64,000 nucleotides of DNA. Origin: UBA2561 sp964577275 (GTDB lineage Bacteria; Bacteroidota; Bacteroidia; Cytophagales; Thermoflexibacteraceae). Positions 9,551 through 18,419 of this stretch are shown one piece after another. Made by a program: the position numbers and the translations under genes. Within the stretch, counting starts at the first letter, position 1; each line of letters begins with the position of its first letter. The stretch is taken from positions 19,293 through 83,292 of the forward strand of contig CAZNYR010000004.1 in assembly GCA_964577275.1 (NCBI GenBank). The letters are read 5' to 3'. Under the pieces are notes generated by a model. The model was not told the DNA's origin and searched no databases. It saw nothing but the letters and a program-made list of their open reading frames with translations.

Positions 9551-10150
9551 GGTTTTTTTAGTATTGGTTGTGTTAATATAATTTTATATTCTTCTGTTTT
9601 GGGGCTATGGACTCAAAAATAGCATGGATTATTCAGTATTTGGCTTGATTTGAAGGCAATGATTTAGAAATTATCATCACCTTACCATGAAATACGAACT
9701 ATTTAGCATCACTTCACACAAAACAGGTTTTATACAATATTGTAAAATAACTACAAAAATGATAAAAAAAAGGACATAAAGCCAACGACAAACTAATTTT
9801 TTTGTGCCAAACCATAGTGATTTTGCGATAATTTTACTTTGGGATTTTGGTGAACCGCCAACGGCACTTTTTTTTATCCATAAAAATTTATCGTAATTAA
9901 GGTTTATTGAAGTAAATCCTTAGATTCTCCAATACCAAAGCCAACCCCCCAAAAAAAAGAATCTCACAAAAAATAAAACAAAACGCTATCAAAAATAGTA
10001 ATAAGGACGATTATACATTGTTCTTATTTAGATTAATTTTGAATAAGAAAACCAAAAGTTCGCTATTTTCGGTTTTAGCTCGTATCTTTGGGCGAATTTT
10101 TAGGCATTTTCGACCCTTTTTTTCGATAAATCCAAAAACAGACCTAAAAA
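9551..10150. other. 600-bp intergenic region between divergent genes
   Basis: This AT-rich stretch with many A-tracts separates the ATP-grasp gene (leftward) from sufB (rightward). I see no convincing gene. A 30-codon ATG frame at 9687 has no supporting features. The only element I can point to is the promoter-like sequence near 10083. The length would allow regulatory sites or a small RNA, but no clear fold or terminator was seen. Confidence 0.5.
10083..10090 (+). promoter_or_regulatory. Likely sufB promoter, -7 element
   Basis: TATCTTTG matches the Bacteroidota -7 consensus TAnnTTTG exactly. It would give a leader of about 55 bases before the sufB ATG at 10151. The expected TTG about 20 bp upstream is degenerate (TCG at 10060). 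Confidence 0.5.
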
Positions 10151-11596
10151 ATGGATAAAGACACGCAAATTTTAGAGGAATATACCCAATCAGAATATAA
10201 GTACGGATTTGTCAGTGATTTTGAAACTGACCAAATCCCCAAGGGACTAAGCGAGGAGGTCATTCATTTGATTTCCAGTAAGAAAAATGAACCCGAATGG
10301 ATGCTCGCCTGGCGTTTGGAAGCCTTTCAGAAATGGAAAGCAATGGAAGAACCCAACTGGGCAAACGTAACGTACCCCAAGATCAATTATCAAGATTTGA
10401 TTTATTATTCTGCACCCAAACAAAAGGCAAAACTCAATAGTTTGGATGAAATTGACCCCGAATTATTGGAAACTTTTGAGAAACTGGGCATTTCGCTCAA
10501 TGAACAAAAACGACTCACGGGCGTGGCGGTCGATGCGGTCATTGATAGTGTTTCGGTCGCCACAACCTTCAAGGAAACACTGGGCGAATTGGGCATTATT
10601 TTCTGTTCCATGAGCGAAGCAATTCAAGAACACCCCGAATTGGTCAAAAAGTACATCGGTACGGTAGTGCCTCAAAATGACAACTATTTTACGGCTTTAA
10701 ATTCCGCAGTTTTTAGTGATGGTTCATTCTGTTACATTCCCAAAGGCGTGCGCTGTCCAATGGAATTATCAACGTATTTCCGCATTAATGCCGCAAATAC
10801 AGGGCAATTTGAGCGTACTTTATTGATTGCTGATGAGGGAGCGTATGTCAGTTATTTGGAGGGCTGTACTGCCCCGATGCGTGACGAAAACCAACTTCAT
10901 GCGGCAGTCGTAGAACTCATTGCGCTGGAAAATGCCGAGATTAAATATTCTACCGTCCAGAACTGGTATCCGGGCGATAAAAACGGAAAAGGTGGCATTT
11001 ATAATTTCGTAACCAAACGAGGCATTTGTGCGGGTAATCATTCAAAAATTTCATGGACACAAGTCGAAACAGGCTCGGCAGTAACTTGGAAATACCCAAG
11101 TTGTATCCTGAAAGGTGATCATTCGGTAGGTGAATTTTATTCGGTCGCCATTACCAATAATTTCCAACAAGCCGACACGGGTACAAAAATGATTCATATT
11201 GGTAAAAATACCAAAAGTCGGATTGTTTCAAAGGGTATTTCGGCTGGAAAAAGCCAAAATTCGTATCGAGGGCTTGTCAAAGTGATGCCACGCGCCGAAA
11301 ATGCACGGAATTTCTCCCAATGTGATTCTCTTTTGATGGGCGACCAGTGCGGAGCGCATACTTTTCCTTACATCGAAATCGACAATAAAACCGCCCAAGT
11401 CGAACACGAAGCTACAACTTCCAAAATCGGTGAAGACCAAATTTTTTATTGTAATCAACGAGGCATCGATACCGAACAGGCAGTGGCACTCATTGTCAAT
11501 GGATATTGCAAAGAAGTCTTGAATCAGCTTCCGATGGAATTTGCTGTCGAGGCTCAAAAACTTTTGGCATTAAGTCTGGAAGGAAGTGTAGGGTAA
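10151..11596 (+). CDS. sufB: Fe-S cluster assembly scaffold SufB
   Basis: A 481-residue SufB, the scaffold subunit of the SufBCD complex that builds Fe-S clusters for transfer to apoproteins. Characteristic features are the N-terminal YKYGFVSDFETDQIPKGLSEE, FCSMSEAIQEHPELVKKYIGTVVP, the beta-helix core with SYLEGCTAPMRDENQLHAAVVELIAL, VTKRGICAGNHSKISWTQVETGSAVTWKYPS, and the C-terminal NQLPMEFAVEAQKLLALSLEGSVG. Length and motifs are typical. SufC and SufD usually follow, but here a terminator comes right after sufB and the next gene is convergent. The rest of the suf operon must be elsewhere, or sufB is separate in this genome. Confidence 0.97.
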   Translation: MDKDTQILEEYTQSEYKYGFVSDFETDQIPKGLSEEVIHLISSKKNEPEWMLAWRLEAFQKWKAMEEPNWANVTYPKINYQDLIYYSAPKQKAKLNSLDEIDPELLETFEKLGISLNEQKRLTGVAVDAVIDSVSVATTFKETLGELGIIFCSMSEAIQEHPELVKKYIGTVVPQNDNYFTALNSAVFSDGSFCYIPKGVRCPMELSTYFRINAANTGQFERTLLIADEGAYVSYLEGCTAPMRDENQLHAAVVELIALENAEIKYSTVQNWYPGDKNGKGGIYNFVTKRGICAGNHSKISWTQVETGSAVTWKYPSCILKGDHSVGEFYSVAITNNFQQADTGTKMIHIGKNTKSRIVSKGISAGKSQNSYRGLVKVMPRAENARNFSQCDSLLMGDQCGAHTFPYIEIDNKTAQVEHEATTSKIGEDQIFYCNQRGIDTEQAVALIVNGYCKEVLNQLPMEFAVEAQKLLALSLEGSVG

Positions 11597-11620
11597 CACT
11601 CTATAAATCAATGAAATAAC

Positions 11621-11659
11621 AAAAATCCCAAGCCCGAAAAAGCATTGGGATTTTTTTTG
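11621..11659. terminator. Bidirectional terminator between sufB and phosphatase gene
   Basis: AAAAATCCCAAGC and GCATTGGGATTTTTTTT form a strong stem with a T-run on the plus side and an A-run on the left. It serves the two convergent genes. Confidence 0.85.
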
Positions 11660-11672
11660 TCATGTTGTGTTT

Positions 11673-14384
11673 TTATATTTCGATTCCCCAAACCGTAATA
11701 TCATCCCGCTGTTCAGTGCCGTGCTGATGTTTGTCTAAGGCTTCGGTCATGATTTGAGCCTGCTCGTCCATGGTTTTCAGGACATTATTTTGCAAAATGC
11801 GTTCGAGTTTGTCCGTGCCAAACTTTTCTCGATGCAATCCATTTTGACTGATTAGCCCATCAGAGGTAAGATAAATTTTATCGCCCACATTCAATTCTAA
11901 TTCCTGCTTGGTAAACAATACGTGCCGATGCTGAAATCCGCCCACCGATTTGAGGTCGCCTCGCAATCTTTGCAAACGCATATTGTGCTGTCGGACATAA
12001 TAAAGGGGTCGTTTTGCACCACTAAACGTAATGGTAGTCGTTTCATCGGTATTTTTTTCGAGCATACACAAACATACATCCATGCCGTCATCGTTCACTT
12101 TTTGGTCTTGTTTGAGGGTTTGCGTAACGCCCGCACTCAATAATTCCAGCACATCAGGCGTACTGTATATTTTTTTCTGATTAATGATTTCGTTCAATAA
12201 ATTATTACCAATCATGGACATAAATGCGCCCGGCACGCCATGTCCCGTGCAATCAACAACTGCCACAAATACCTTGTCGGCTCGTTTTTCGGAAGCATCT
12301 CGAATGTGCGAAAGCCAATAAAAATCTCCCGAAACAATATCCTTCGGACGATAAATAATAAAGTGGTCGGTCAGTGCCTCGTTTATTTGCTTGGTGGTCG
12401 GCAGGCTGGCTTCCTGAATGGTTTGTGCATACCGAATACTGTCGGTAATATTTTTGTTTTTATTTTTGACATCTTCATAAATATTGGCATTATACAAAGC
12501 GATTGCGATATACGAATCCAATGCCTGCAAGATTTCGGCATCCATTTCGGTATAGGCATTCTTTTTGGCACTTCGAGCCGTAACTACGCCAATGACTTTT
12601 TCCTCCACGATGAGGGGCAGATAAATCAGCGAGCGAGGCATATCACGGGTAATTTTGTAATTAGAATCCGTAGGCAAATAATTAATCCATTCCTCTTCTA
12701 AATCATTGATAATCACACGTTTACGATTATTTACACACCACGAAGATAACCGATAATTATCCGTAATCGAAACCGACCGATAAAGCGTTTCATCATTTTC
12801 GATAAATTCGATAAAATCCAATTTCTGTTCGGCTTCATTCAACACGCCTACGCCAAACATACTTTCGCCAATCAAAGAGGTAATATGTTGATTTACAGTC
12901 CGAACTAAAGTCTTAAAATCCAATGCCGCCGTGATTTCCTGTCCGATTTCGCTAATTTCTTGGATGTCGTGGAATGCTCGCTCGATTTTCTTTTTTTGCT
13001 CTTCGATTTCGGCTTTTTGGACAATAATTTCGTTCTTTTGCTTCTTAATTTGCTGAACAGTTCTGATGGAAATAAGCGTGATAATCAACAAGATAGCCGT
13101 AATCACGGAAAAAATAGCGATGTCTTTCAATAATTCTTTGCGGTAGCCCTCTTCGTTTTGGTGAATCACAGCGTCCATTTTATCAATGACTGCGTGTGTC
13201 TGCTCCTCGACCTCCTCAAAAGCCACGTCTGTTTCGATGAGTTCATGGCGTAATTTATCCAAATGTTCGGTTAATTTCTGACGCTGATTCTCCGTCAAAC
13301 GGTCTTTTTCTAATTGCACTGTAATATCTTCGATATCATCCCGAATGTGCGTACTTTTTTCAATCAAAAGTTGTTTTCGCATCTCTAACTGATTGACGAC
13401 CCGATGAAAATAAACCGCATAATTGGTTACGGAAGTATCCGTTTCGGTGGCGGGAATATCCTCCTCATCATTCAATGCTATCGGCTGTTCAGGGTCTTTG
13501 ACATACAAATACATATGATTGATGCGTTGGTCGTAATATTTATTGACAATCTCAAAACTATCGACCTGAAAATTCAATGCCATAATTTTTTGTATCTGAT
13601 TATCAGATAGATGCGCCTCAAAACGTCCTTGTTTATCCGTGCGATAGGTTTGCATATCCACCACCACATTTGCCTTTTCGACAGGCTCACTGCCTTCATT
13701 ATACATCACCACATGAAAGACCTGTTTGATTTCTCTGGCAATATCGGATTTCTCCTGATTTTCAGTAATTTCCGTAGTTTCAGTTCCGTTCGTATTATCC
13801 TGAAGCGCGTCAGTTTGTGGGTCAGATTGTATGGTAATTTCGGCAATTAATTTTTTATCTTTCTGACGTATTCGATAATCCGATGTGGCAATTTTTGAGC
13901 CAGCCACAATAAAACCTTTGATTGATTTCTCATCCGCATCCGAAGGCAATAATATCACAAATTCGCCATCTTCGTTGCTTGTAGCAGGCTTGGCATCTAC
14001 GCCATCTGCCACCACACGCATCCCTCTGACCGTTTTTCCGTTTTGATTCGTGATAGTTCCTTCTAATTTGATGGGCGGCAAGGCTTCCACGATAATATTG
14101 AGAATATACGCATCAGGCTGAAAATCTTTGCTTTTTACCTGATATACGTTGCCTTTTTTCCGAACAACAATATTCTTCGGATTTGCCGAAGGAAGCATCA
14201 TCTGAAATACTCCTTTGGCATCAGTCTTAAATATATCGCTATTATCCACTCGTATTTCAGCATTCTTTAATAGCATTCCATTCTCATCCTTAATTGTGCC
14301 TTTCACATACGGATTTTGGGCTGGTAATTCCGAAAAAAGAAGCGTACCAAGAAGTAAAAAAATAAATTTCAAGAGGTTTTTCAT
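11673..14384 (-). CDS. Membrane PP2C/SpoIIE-type phosphatase with GAF domain and extracytoplasmic carboxypeptidase-like repeats
   Basis: A 903-residue signalling protein. A signal peptide (residues 1-22, MKNLLKFIFLLLGTLLFSELPAQ) is followed by three carboxypeptidase-regulatory-like beta domains (about 25-105, 110-190, 218-300), a coiled region, one membrane helix (about 430-450, DIAIFSVITAILLIITLISI), a cytoplasmic coiled coil and a GAF domain (about 490-640). The C-terminal SpoIIE/PP2C phosphatase (about 690-903) contains VVDCTGHGVPGAFMSMIG, which carries metal-binding Asp. The family dephosphorylates Ser/Thr on partner-switch proteins (STAS anti-sigma antagonists). Its cytoplasmic output is thus probably control of a partner-switching pathway triggered by an outside signal. 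A STAS-like protein gene lies at 17969, but no direct link is shown. It is convergent with sufB. Confidence 0.92.
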   Translation of the reverse strand: MKNLLKFIFLLLGTLLFSELPAQNPYVKGTIKDENGMLLKNAEIRVDNSDIFKTDAKGVFQMMLPSANPKNIVVRKKGNVYQVKSKDFQPDAYILNIIVEALPPIKLEGTITNQNGKTVRGMRVVADGVDAKPATSNEDGEFVILLPSDADEKSIKGFIVAGSKIATSDYRIRQKDKKLIAEITIQSDPQTDALQDNTNGTETTEITENQEKSDIAREIKQVFHVVMYNEGSEPVEKANVVVDMQTYRTDKQGRFEAHLSDNQIQKIMALNFQVDSFEIVNKYYDQRINHMYLYVKDPEQPIALNDEEDIPATETDTSVTNYAVYFHRVVNQLEMRKQLLIEKSTHIRDDIEDITVQLEKDRLTENQRQKLTEHLDKLRHELIETDVAFEEVEEQTHAVIDKMDAVIHQNEEGYRKELLKDIAIFSVITAILLIITLISIRTVQQIKKQKNEIIVQKAEIEEQKKKIERAFHDIQEISEIGQEITAALDFKTLVRTVNQHITSLIGESMFGVGVLNEAEQKLDFIEFIENDETLYRSVSITDNYRLSSWCVNNRKRVIINDLEEEWINYLPTDSNYKITRDMPRSLIYLPLIVEEKVIGVVTARSAKKNAYTEMDAEILQALDSYIAIALYNANIYEDVKNKNKNITDSIRYAQTIQEASLPTTKQINEALTDHFIIYRPKDIVSGDFYWLSHIRDASEKRADKVFVAVVDCTGHGVPGAFMSMIGNNLLNEIINQKKIYSTPDVLELLSAGVTQTLKQDQKVNDDGMDVCLCMLEKNTDETTTITFSGAKRPLYYVRQHNMRLQRLRGDLKSVGGFQHRHVLFTKQELELNVGDKIYLTSDGLISQNGLHREKFGTDKLERILQNNVLKTMDEQAQIMTEALDKHQHGTEQRDDITVWGIEI

Positions 14385-14897
14385 TGCTATTCAAATTTCT
14401 TATCAGAAAAATAAGCCTCTATTTTTATGCCATAAATTTGGTTTTTCTGATTTAATTGCTTCACGGATTTTTGTTATCATGGGCGCATCCCACATATTTT
14501 ATCAAACGACTCTCAAAGATAAGAGATTTAGCCAAAATAGATTCATTTGTTATCCACCGATTTCTACTTAATTTTTGGGCTATGGATTCAAAAGTGCTGT
14601 CATTACGTCCCGAAAAAAGAGAAATACAATCACAAACGCTTTTACTCCAATCTATGCCTATGGATACACTGTAATCGCTTGAAAATCAATTTTTTGTATC
14701 AAAATCAAACGCCTCCTTACTTTTCGTCAGGTACTTGGTATTTATCGTTATTCGTAAAATTAAAAAAATGGTATTTTACAAAGAATTATCAAAACAAAAA
14801 CAAGTTGATGCCATGTTTTGCGTTAAAAATTTTTCAAAAGTCAGAAAAAAAACGTATGTTGGTTTTCAAATTTAGGTAAAAATAAACGCCCACTACC
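14385..14897. other. 513-bp intergenic region between divergent genes
   Basis: This AT-rich region separates the leftward phosphatase gene from the rightward acetyltransferase gene. Open frames of 70-118 codons overlap each other in several frames, have no recognisable features and read like chance. I see no RNA gene or repeat in it. Confidence 0.5.
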
Positions 14898-15389
14898 ATG
14901 AGAGCCGTTCAATTATTAGATTTTCAGGTTTTAAAAGCCACCCCAGAGGATACCACCAATTTGATGGATTTATGGGAAGAATTTAAGAAATATAACGAAT
15001 TGTTGCATCCCGCCAATAAATTAGTCGAAAATGCCCGCGAAGTCTTTGCCACGCATTTAAGCAAATTGATGCAAGACGATAACACCCTGATTCTGATAGC
15101 CAAAAGTGCGACCCAAGCCTATGGTTTTGCGATTGTTACGATTGTGGATTTCCACCCGATTTATGCCCGAAGCAAACGAGGCTTGATTACTGATATGGCA
15201 GTAACCAGCAAACATCGCCGAGCAGGCATAGGCAATGCCTTGTTGGATGCCATCGAACAACGCCTTGAAAAAGAGGGCGTTATGATGATTGAATTGCGAG
15301 TAACTTCCAAGAATTCATCTGCCAATCGATTTTGGCGCAAACACGGTTTTACCGATTATCGCAATGTCTTGATGAAAGATTTACAATAA
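14898..15389 (+). CDS. GNAT-family N-acetyltransferase
   Basis: A 163-residue single-domain GNAT enzyme that transfers acetyl from acetyl-CoA to an amine. The core runs from about residue 12. Motif A, the acetyl-CoA pyrophosphate loop, is ITDMAVTSKHRRAGIGNALLDAIEQ (Arg-Arg-Ala-Gly-Ile-Gly). The C-terminal ELRVTSKNSSANRFWRKHGFTDYRNVLM is the usual motif B. The substrate is unknown; small molecules and protein N-termini are both possible. The ATG at 14898 is the first in frame, and the preceding ~500 bp holds no other gene. It is probably monocistronic. Confidence 0.88.
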   Translation: MRAVQLLDFQVLKATPEDTTNLMDLWEEFKKYNELLHPANKLVENAREVFATHLSKLMQDDNTLILIAKSATQAYGFAIVTIVDFHPIYARSKRGLITDMAVTSKHRRAGIGNALLDAIEQRLEKEGVMMIELRVTSKNSSANRFWRKHGFTDYRNVLMKDLQ

Positions 15390-15590
15390 TTATTGCGTGG
15401 GATGCGTGTCCGTTTGGCGCACTTTTTTTTGTCAATTTTTTCAATCCATCCAAAATTGACGAAAATACGGACTTTCTCGAAACTGCTCGTTTTTTCTTTG
15501 GTCAGATAAAACCTTTTCGATAATTTGCCTCGTTAAAAATTCCCACATCGGGAACGTGCTATTTATTTTACCTTAAAATCAAAAAATAAG

Positions 15591-17828
15591 ATGAAAAAAA
15601 TCGTTACGGGATGTTTGGCGATGCTATCCGCTTTGGCGGTCGTGGCGCAAGAGGGCAAACACACGAACAAATTTGAGCAAATCGAACATCGCTCTGGCAA
15701 TGATTACCGCACGGCATCGGGTGCGCCGGGACATCGCTATTGGCAACAACAAGCCAATTATTCCATCAAAGTCGAACTAAAAGAAGATACCAAAGAAATC
15801 GTAGGCTCTGAAACCATTACATATATTAATAATTCTCCTGATGAATTACGGTATTTGTGGCTTCAACTCGACCAAAACATACGGGACAAAGCGGCGGATT
15901 CTCGGACTACGGCAACCCAAGCTATCCAAGAGCGGATGTCGCCGTATGCGATGGAAGGCATTATTCCCGATGATTTTGATGGTGGATTTCACATTCAGTC
16001 CGTCAAAAATGAAAAAGGAACGGCACTCAATTATGTCATTAACAAAACGATGATGGCGATTGACCTGCCAACTCCCTTAAAATCAGGCGATTCCATCAAG
16101 TTTTCTATCGCATGGGATTATCCAATCAATGATGTCATGAAGGGCGCACGCTCTGGATATGAGGCTTTTCCTGACGGAAACCATACGTATGCCATCGCTC
16201 AATTTTATCCTCGAATGTGCGTCTATAACGACCATGGCGGCTGGCAAAACAAACAATTTTTGGGCAGTGGAGAGTTTGCCCTGACTTTTGGTTCGTTTCA
16301 GGTCGAAATTACCGTGCCTGCTGACCATGTGGTCGGTTCAACGGGTAAATTAATCAATCCCGACAAAGTCTTGAGCCAAACCCAACGCCAACGCCTCAAA
16401 ACTGCCGAAACTGCCACCGACCCCGTGATGATTATTACGCCCGAAGAAGCCGATAAAAACGCCCAATCCAAAGAAACAAACACCAAAACATGGATATTTC
16501 AGGCGGATAGCGTGCGGGATTTTGCTTTTGCCTCATCCCGCAAATTTGTCTGGGATGCCATGGGCATAAAAGTCGATGGAAAAGACCAAATCATTATGGC
16601 GATGTCCTATTATCCTAAAGAAGGAATGCCACTTTGGGATAAATATTCGACCCGTGCGGTGGTGCATACCCTCAAAACATACTCCAAATATACCTTCCCT
16701 TATCCTTATCACAAAGCCATTTCCGTACACGTTACGCCTTGGAATTTGGGCATGGAATATCCCATGATTTGCTTTAATTTTGGAAGACCAATGCCCGATG
16801 GACAATATAACGAAATCATGAAATATTATACTGTTATGGTAATAATCCATGAAGTAGGGCATAATTTCTTTCCCATGATTGTAAATTCGGACGAAAGACA
16901 ATGGGCATGGATGGACGAAGGACTTAATACTTTTATGCAATACCTCGCCGAACAGGAATGGTACGAAGGCGCATTGGATTCGAGGGAAGGACCACCTCAT
17001 AAAATTGTCCCATACATGAAATTGGACAAAACATTAATTAGCCCAATTATGACCAATCCAGAACAAATCCAACAACTGGGTCCGAATGCTTACAGCAAAC
17101 CCGCCGTTGCCCTAAATATTTTGCGAAATACCGTCATGGGAAAAGAATTATTTCACCGTGCCTTCAAGGAATATGCCACTCGATGGGCTTTTAAGCATCC
17201 CACGCCCGAAGATTTTTTCCGAACTATGGAGGATGCTTCAGGCACGGATTTGGACTGGTTTTGGCGAGGTTGGTTCTATACCGTTGATCATGTGGATATT
17301 GCCCTGTCAGGAATCAAACGCTATCATCTGACCGATAAAGAACCCGAATCCGAACAGCCCGCAAAAATCGAAGAAAAAGAAGACGAAACCAAAAAGAAAA
17401 AGAAGAGGAAAAAAGAAAAAGAACCTCAAATTCAGCCACAACCAAATGAAAATCAAGAGCCTTCACCAGATGATATCGAAACGTTTTATGCCAAACTTTC
17501 GCCACAACAACAGGCACAAATCAAGGATGGTTTGAATTTTTATGAACTCACTTTTGAGAACCTCGGCGGATTAGTCATGCCGATTATTTTGGAAATTTCT
17601 TACCAGGATGATTCCAAAGAACTCCTAAAATTGCCTGCCGAAATATGGCGCAAAAATGCCGAAAAAACGACCAAAGTTTTCGTCAGAGATAAGAAAATTA
17701 CCAAAGTGGTCATCGACCCTTTCCTCGAAACTGCCGATACCGATTTGCAAAATAATTATTGGCCTAAAAAACTGATGCCCAACAAATTCAAGGAATTTCT
17801 CTTGAAAAAAGAACAGGCTGACGAATAA
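15591..17828 (+). CDS. Exported M1-family zinc metallopeptidase (aminopeptidase-like)
   Basis: A 745-residue M1 peptidase. A signal peptide (MKKIVTGCLAMLSALAVVAQ) sends it to the periplasm or cell surface. The N-terminal beta domain is followed by the catalytic domain. The substrate-anchoring loop is LGMEYPM (residues 386-392, replacing GAMEN). The zinc site is HEVGH (420-424), with the third ligand Glu443 in WAWMDEGLNTFMQY, giving the full HExxH-x18-E pattern. It therefore looks active. A lysine/glutamate-rich low-complexity linker (about residues 582-605, ETKKKKKRKKEKEP) separates a C-terminal beta domain. The long charged linker is unusual in length. It likely trims peptides for nutrition. 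A terminator follows at 17853. Confidence 0.93.
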   Translation: MKKIVTGCLAMLSALAVVAQEGKHTNKFEQIEHRSGNDYRTASGAPGHRYWQQQANYSIKVELKEDTKEIVGSETITYINNSPDELRYLWLQLDQNIRDKAADSRTTATQAIQERMSPYAMEGIIPDDFDGGFHIQSVKNEKGTALNYVINKTMMAIDLPTPLKSGDSIKFSIAWDYPINDVMKGARSGYEAFPDGNHTYAIAQFYPRMCVYNDHGGWQNKQFLGSGEFALTFGSFQVEITVPADHVVGSTGKLINPDKVLSQTQRQRLKTAETATDPVMIITPEEADKNAQSKETNTKTWIFQADSVRDFAFASSRKFVWDAMGIKVDGKDQIIMAMSYYPKEGMPLWDKYSTRAVVHTLKTYSKYTFPYPYHKAISVHVTPWNLGMEYPMICFNFGRPMPDGQYNEIMKYYTVMVIIHEVGHNFFPMIVNSDERQWAWMDEGLNTFMQYLAEQEWYEGALDSREGPPHKIVPYMKLDKTLISPIMTNPEQIQQLGPNAYSKPAVALNILRNTVMGKELFHRAFKEYATRWAFKHPTPEDFFRTMEDASGTDLDWFWRGWFYTVDHVDIALSGIKRYHLTDKEPESEQPAKIEEKEDETKKKKKRKKEKEPQIQPQPNENQEPSPDDIETFYAKLSPQQQAQIKDGLNFYELTFENLGGLVMPIILEISYQDDSKELLKLPAEIWRKNAEKTTKVFVRDKKITKVVIDPFLETADTDLQNNYWPKKLMPNKFKEFLLKKEQADE

Positions 17829-17852
17829 TTTTTGACGCTTTATATGATTATC

Positions 17853-17892
17853 ATTCCCTTTTGTAGATTTTTATATAAAAGGGAATTTTTTA
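17853..17892 (+). terminator. Terminator after M1 peptidase gene
   Basis: ATTCCCTTTT and AAAAGGGAAT form a 10-bp stem with a 14-base loop, followed by a T-run. Confidence 0.8.
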
Positions 17893-17968
17893 ACAATATA
17901 TAAAATCTTAAACCACACTCAAAATATTAGAACGTACTATTTAAAATAATATATTAAACTAATTTGTT

Positions 17969-18406
17969 ATGAACTATTTATTTGATAATCAGTATCTTAC
18001 TATCAAAGAGGAACAAAAAATTCCACAAATCATACACTGCGTTTGGAAGGGAGCTTGGTATGAACTTAACCAAGAGCTATTAGCTGCCCTAAATATCGTG
18101 TTGAAATATGCCAAAATACATCGGACAAAAGTCATCTTATCTGATTGTATTCAACTTCAAACGGTTTCTCTTGAAATTCAGGAATATATCCAACACCAAT
18201 GGTACACGGCTTTTGCAGATTGTGGATTGCTTGCCGAAATTGTCATTAGTCCCAAAGATTTATTAGGAGAATTAAGCATTGAATTATTATTTGAGGAAAC
18301 TCAAAAAACATCAAATATCATTTTGATTACCGTAAATACGCACGAAGAAGCCGAAAAAATAGCCCAGAATATCATCCAAAAACATAACACATTTCCTAAG
18401 CCATAA
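17969..18406 (+). CDS. Small STAS/SpoIIAA-like protein
   Basis: A 145-residue soluble protein with no signal peptide. Its pattern, an early strand IIHCVWKGAWYELNQELLAALNIVLKYAKIHRTKVILSDCIQL and a later helix-strand pattern, resembles the stand-alone SpoIIAA-like/STAS family that is common as paralogues in Cytophagales. That assignment is from memory of the pattern and is moderate. Function is unknown; family members are usually thought to be small sensor or partner-switch proteins. It is convergent with the beta-amylase gene (13 bp between stops), with no terminator of its own that I can see. Confidence 0.65.
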   Translation: MNYLFDNQYLTIKEEQKIPQIIHCVWKGAWYELNQELLAALNIVLKYAKIHRTKVILSDCIQLQTVSLEIQEYIQHQWYTAFADCGLLAEIVISPKDLLGELSIELLFEETQKTSNIILITVNTHEEAEKIAQNIIQKHNTFPKP

Positions 18407-18419
18407 ATTATATGAATGA

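Noticed and set aside
9687..9779. 30-codon frame in the gap before sufB
   Set aside because: Too short, no signal or motif, and no promoter or stop hairpin supports it.
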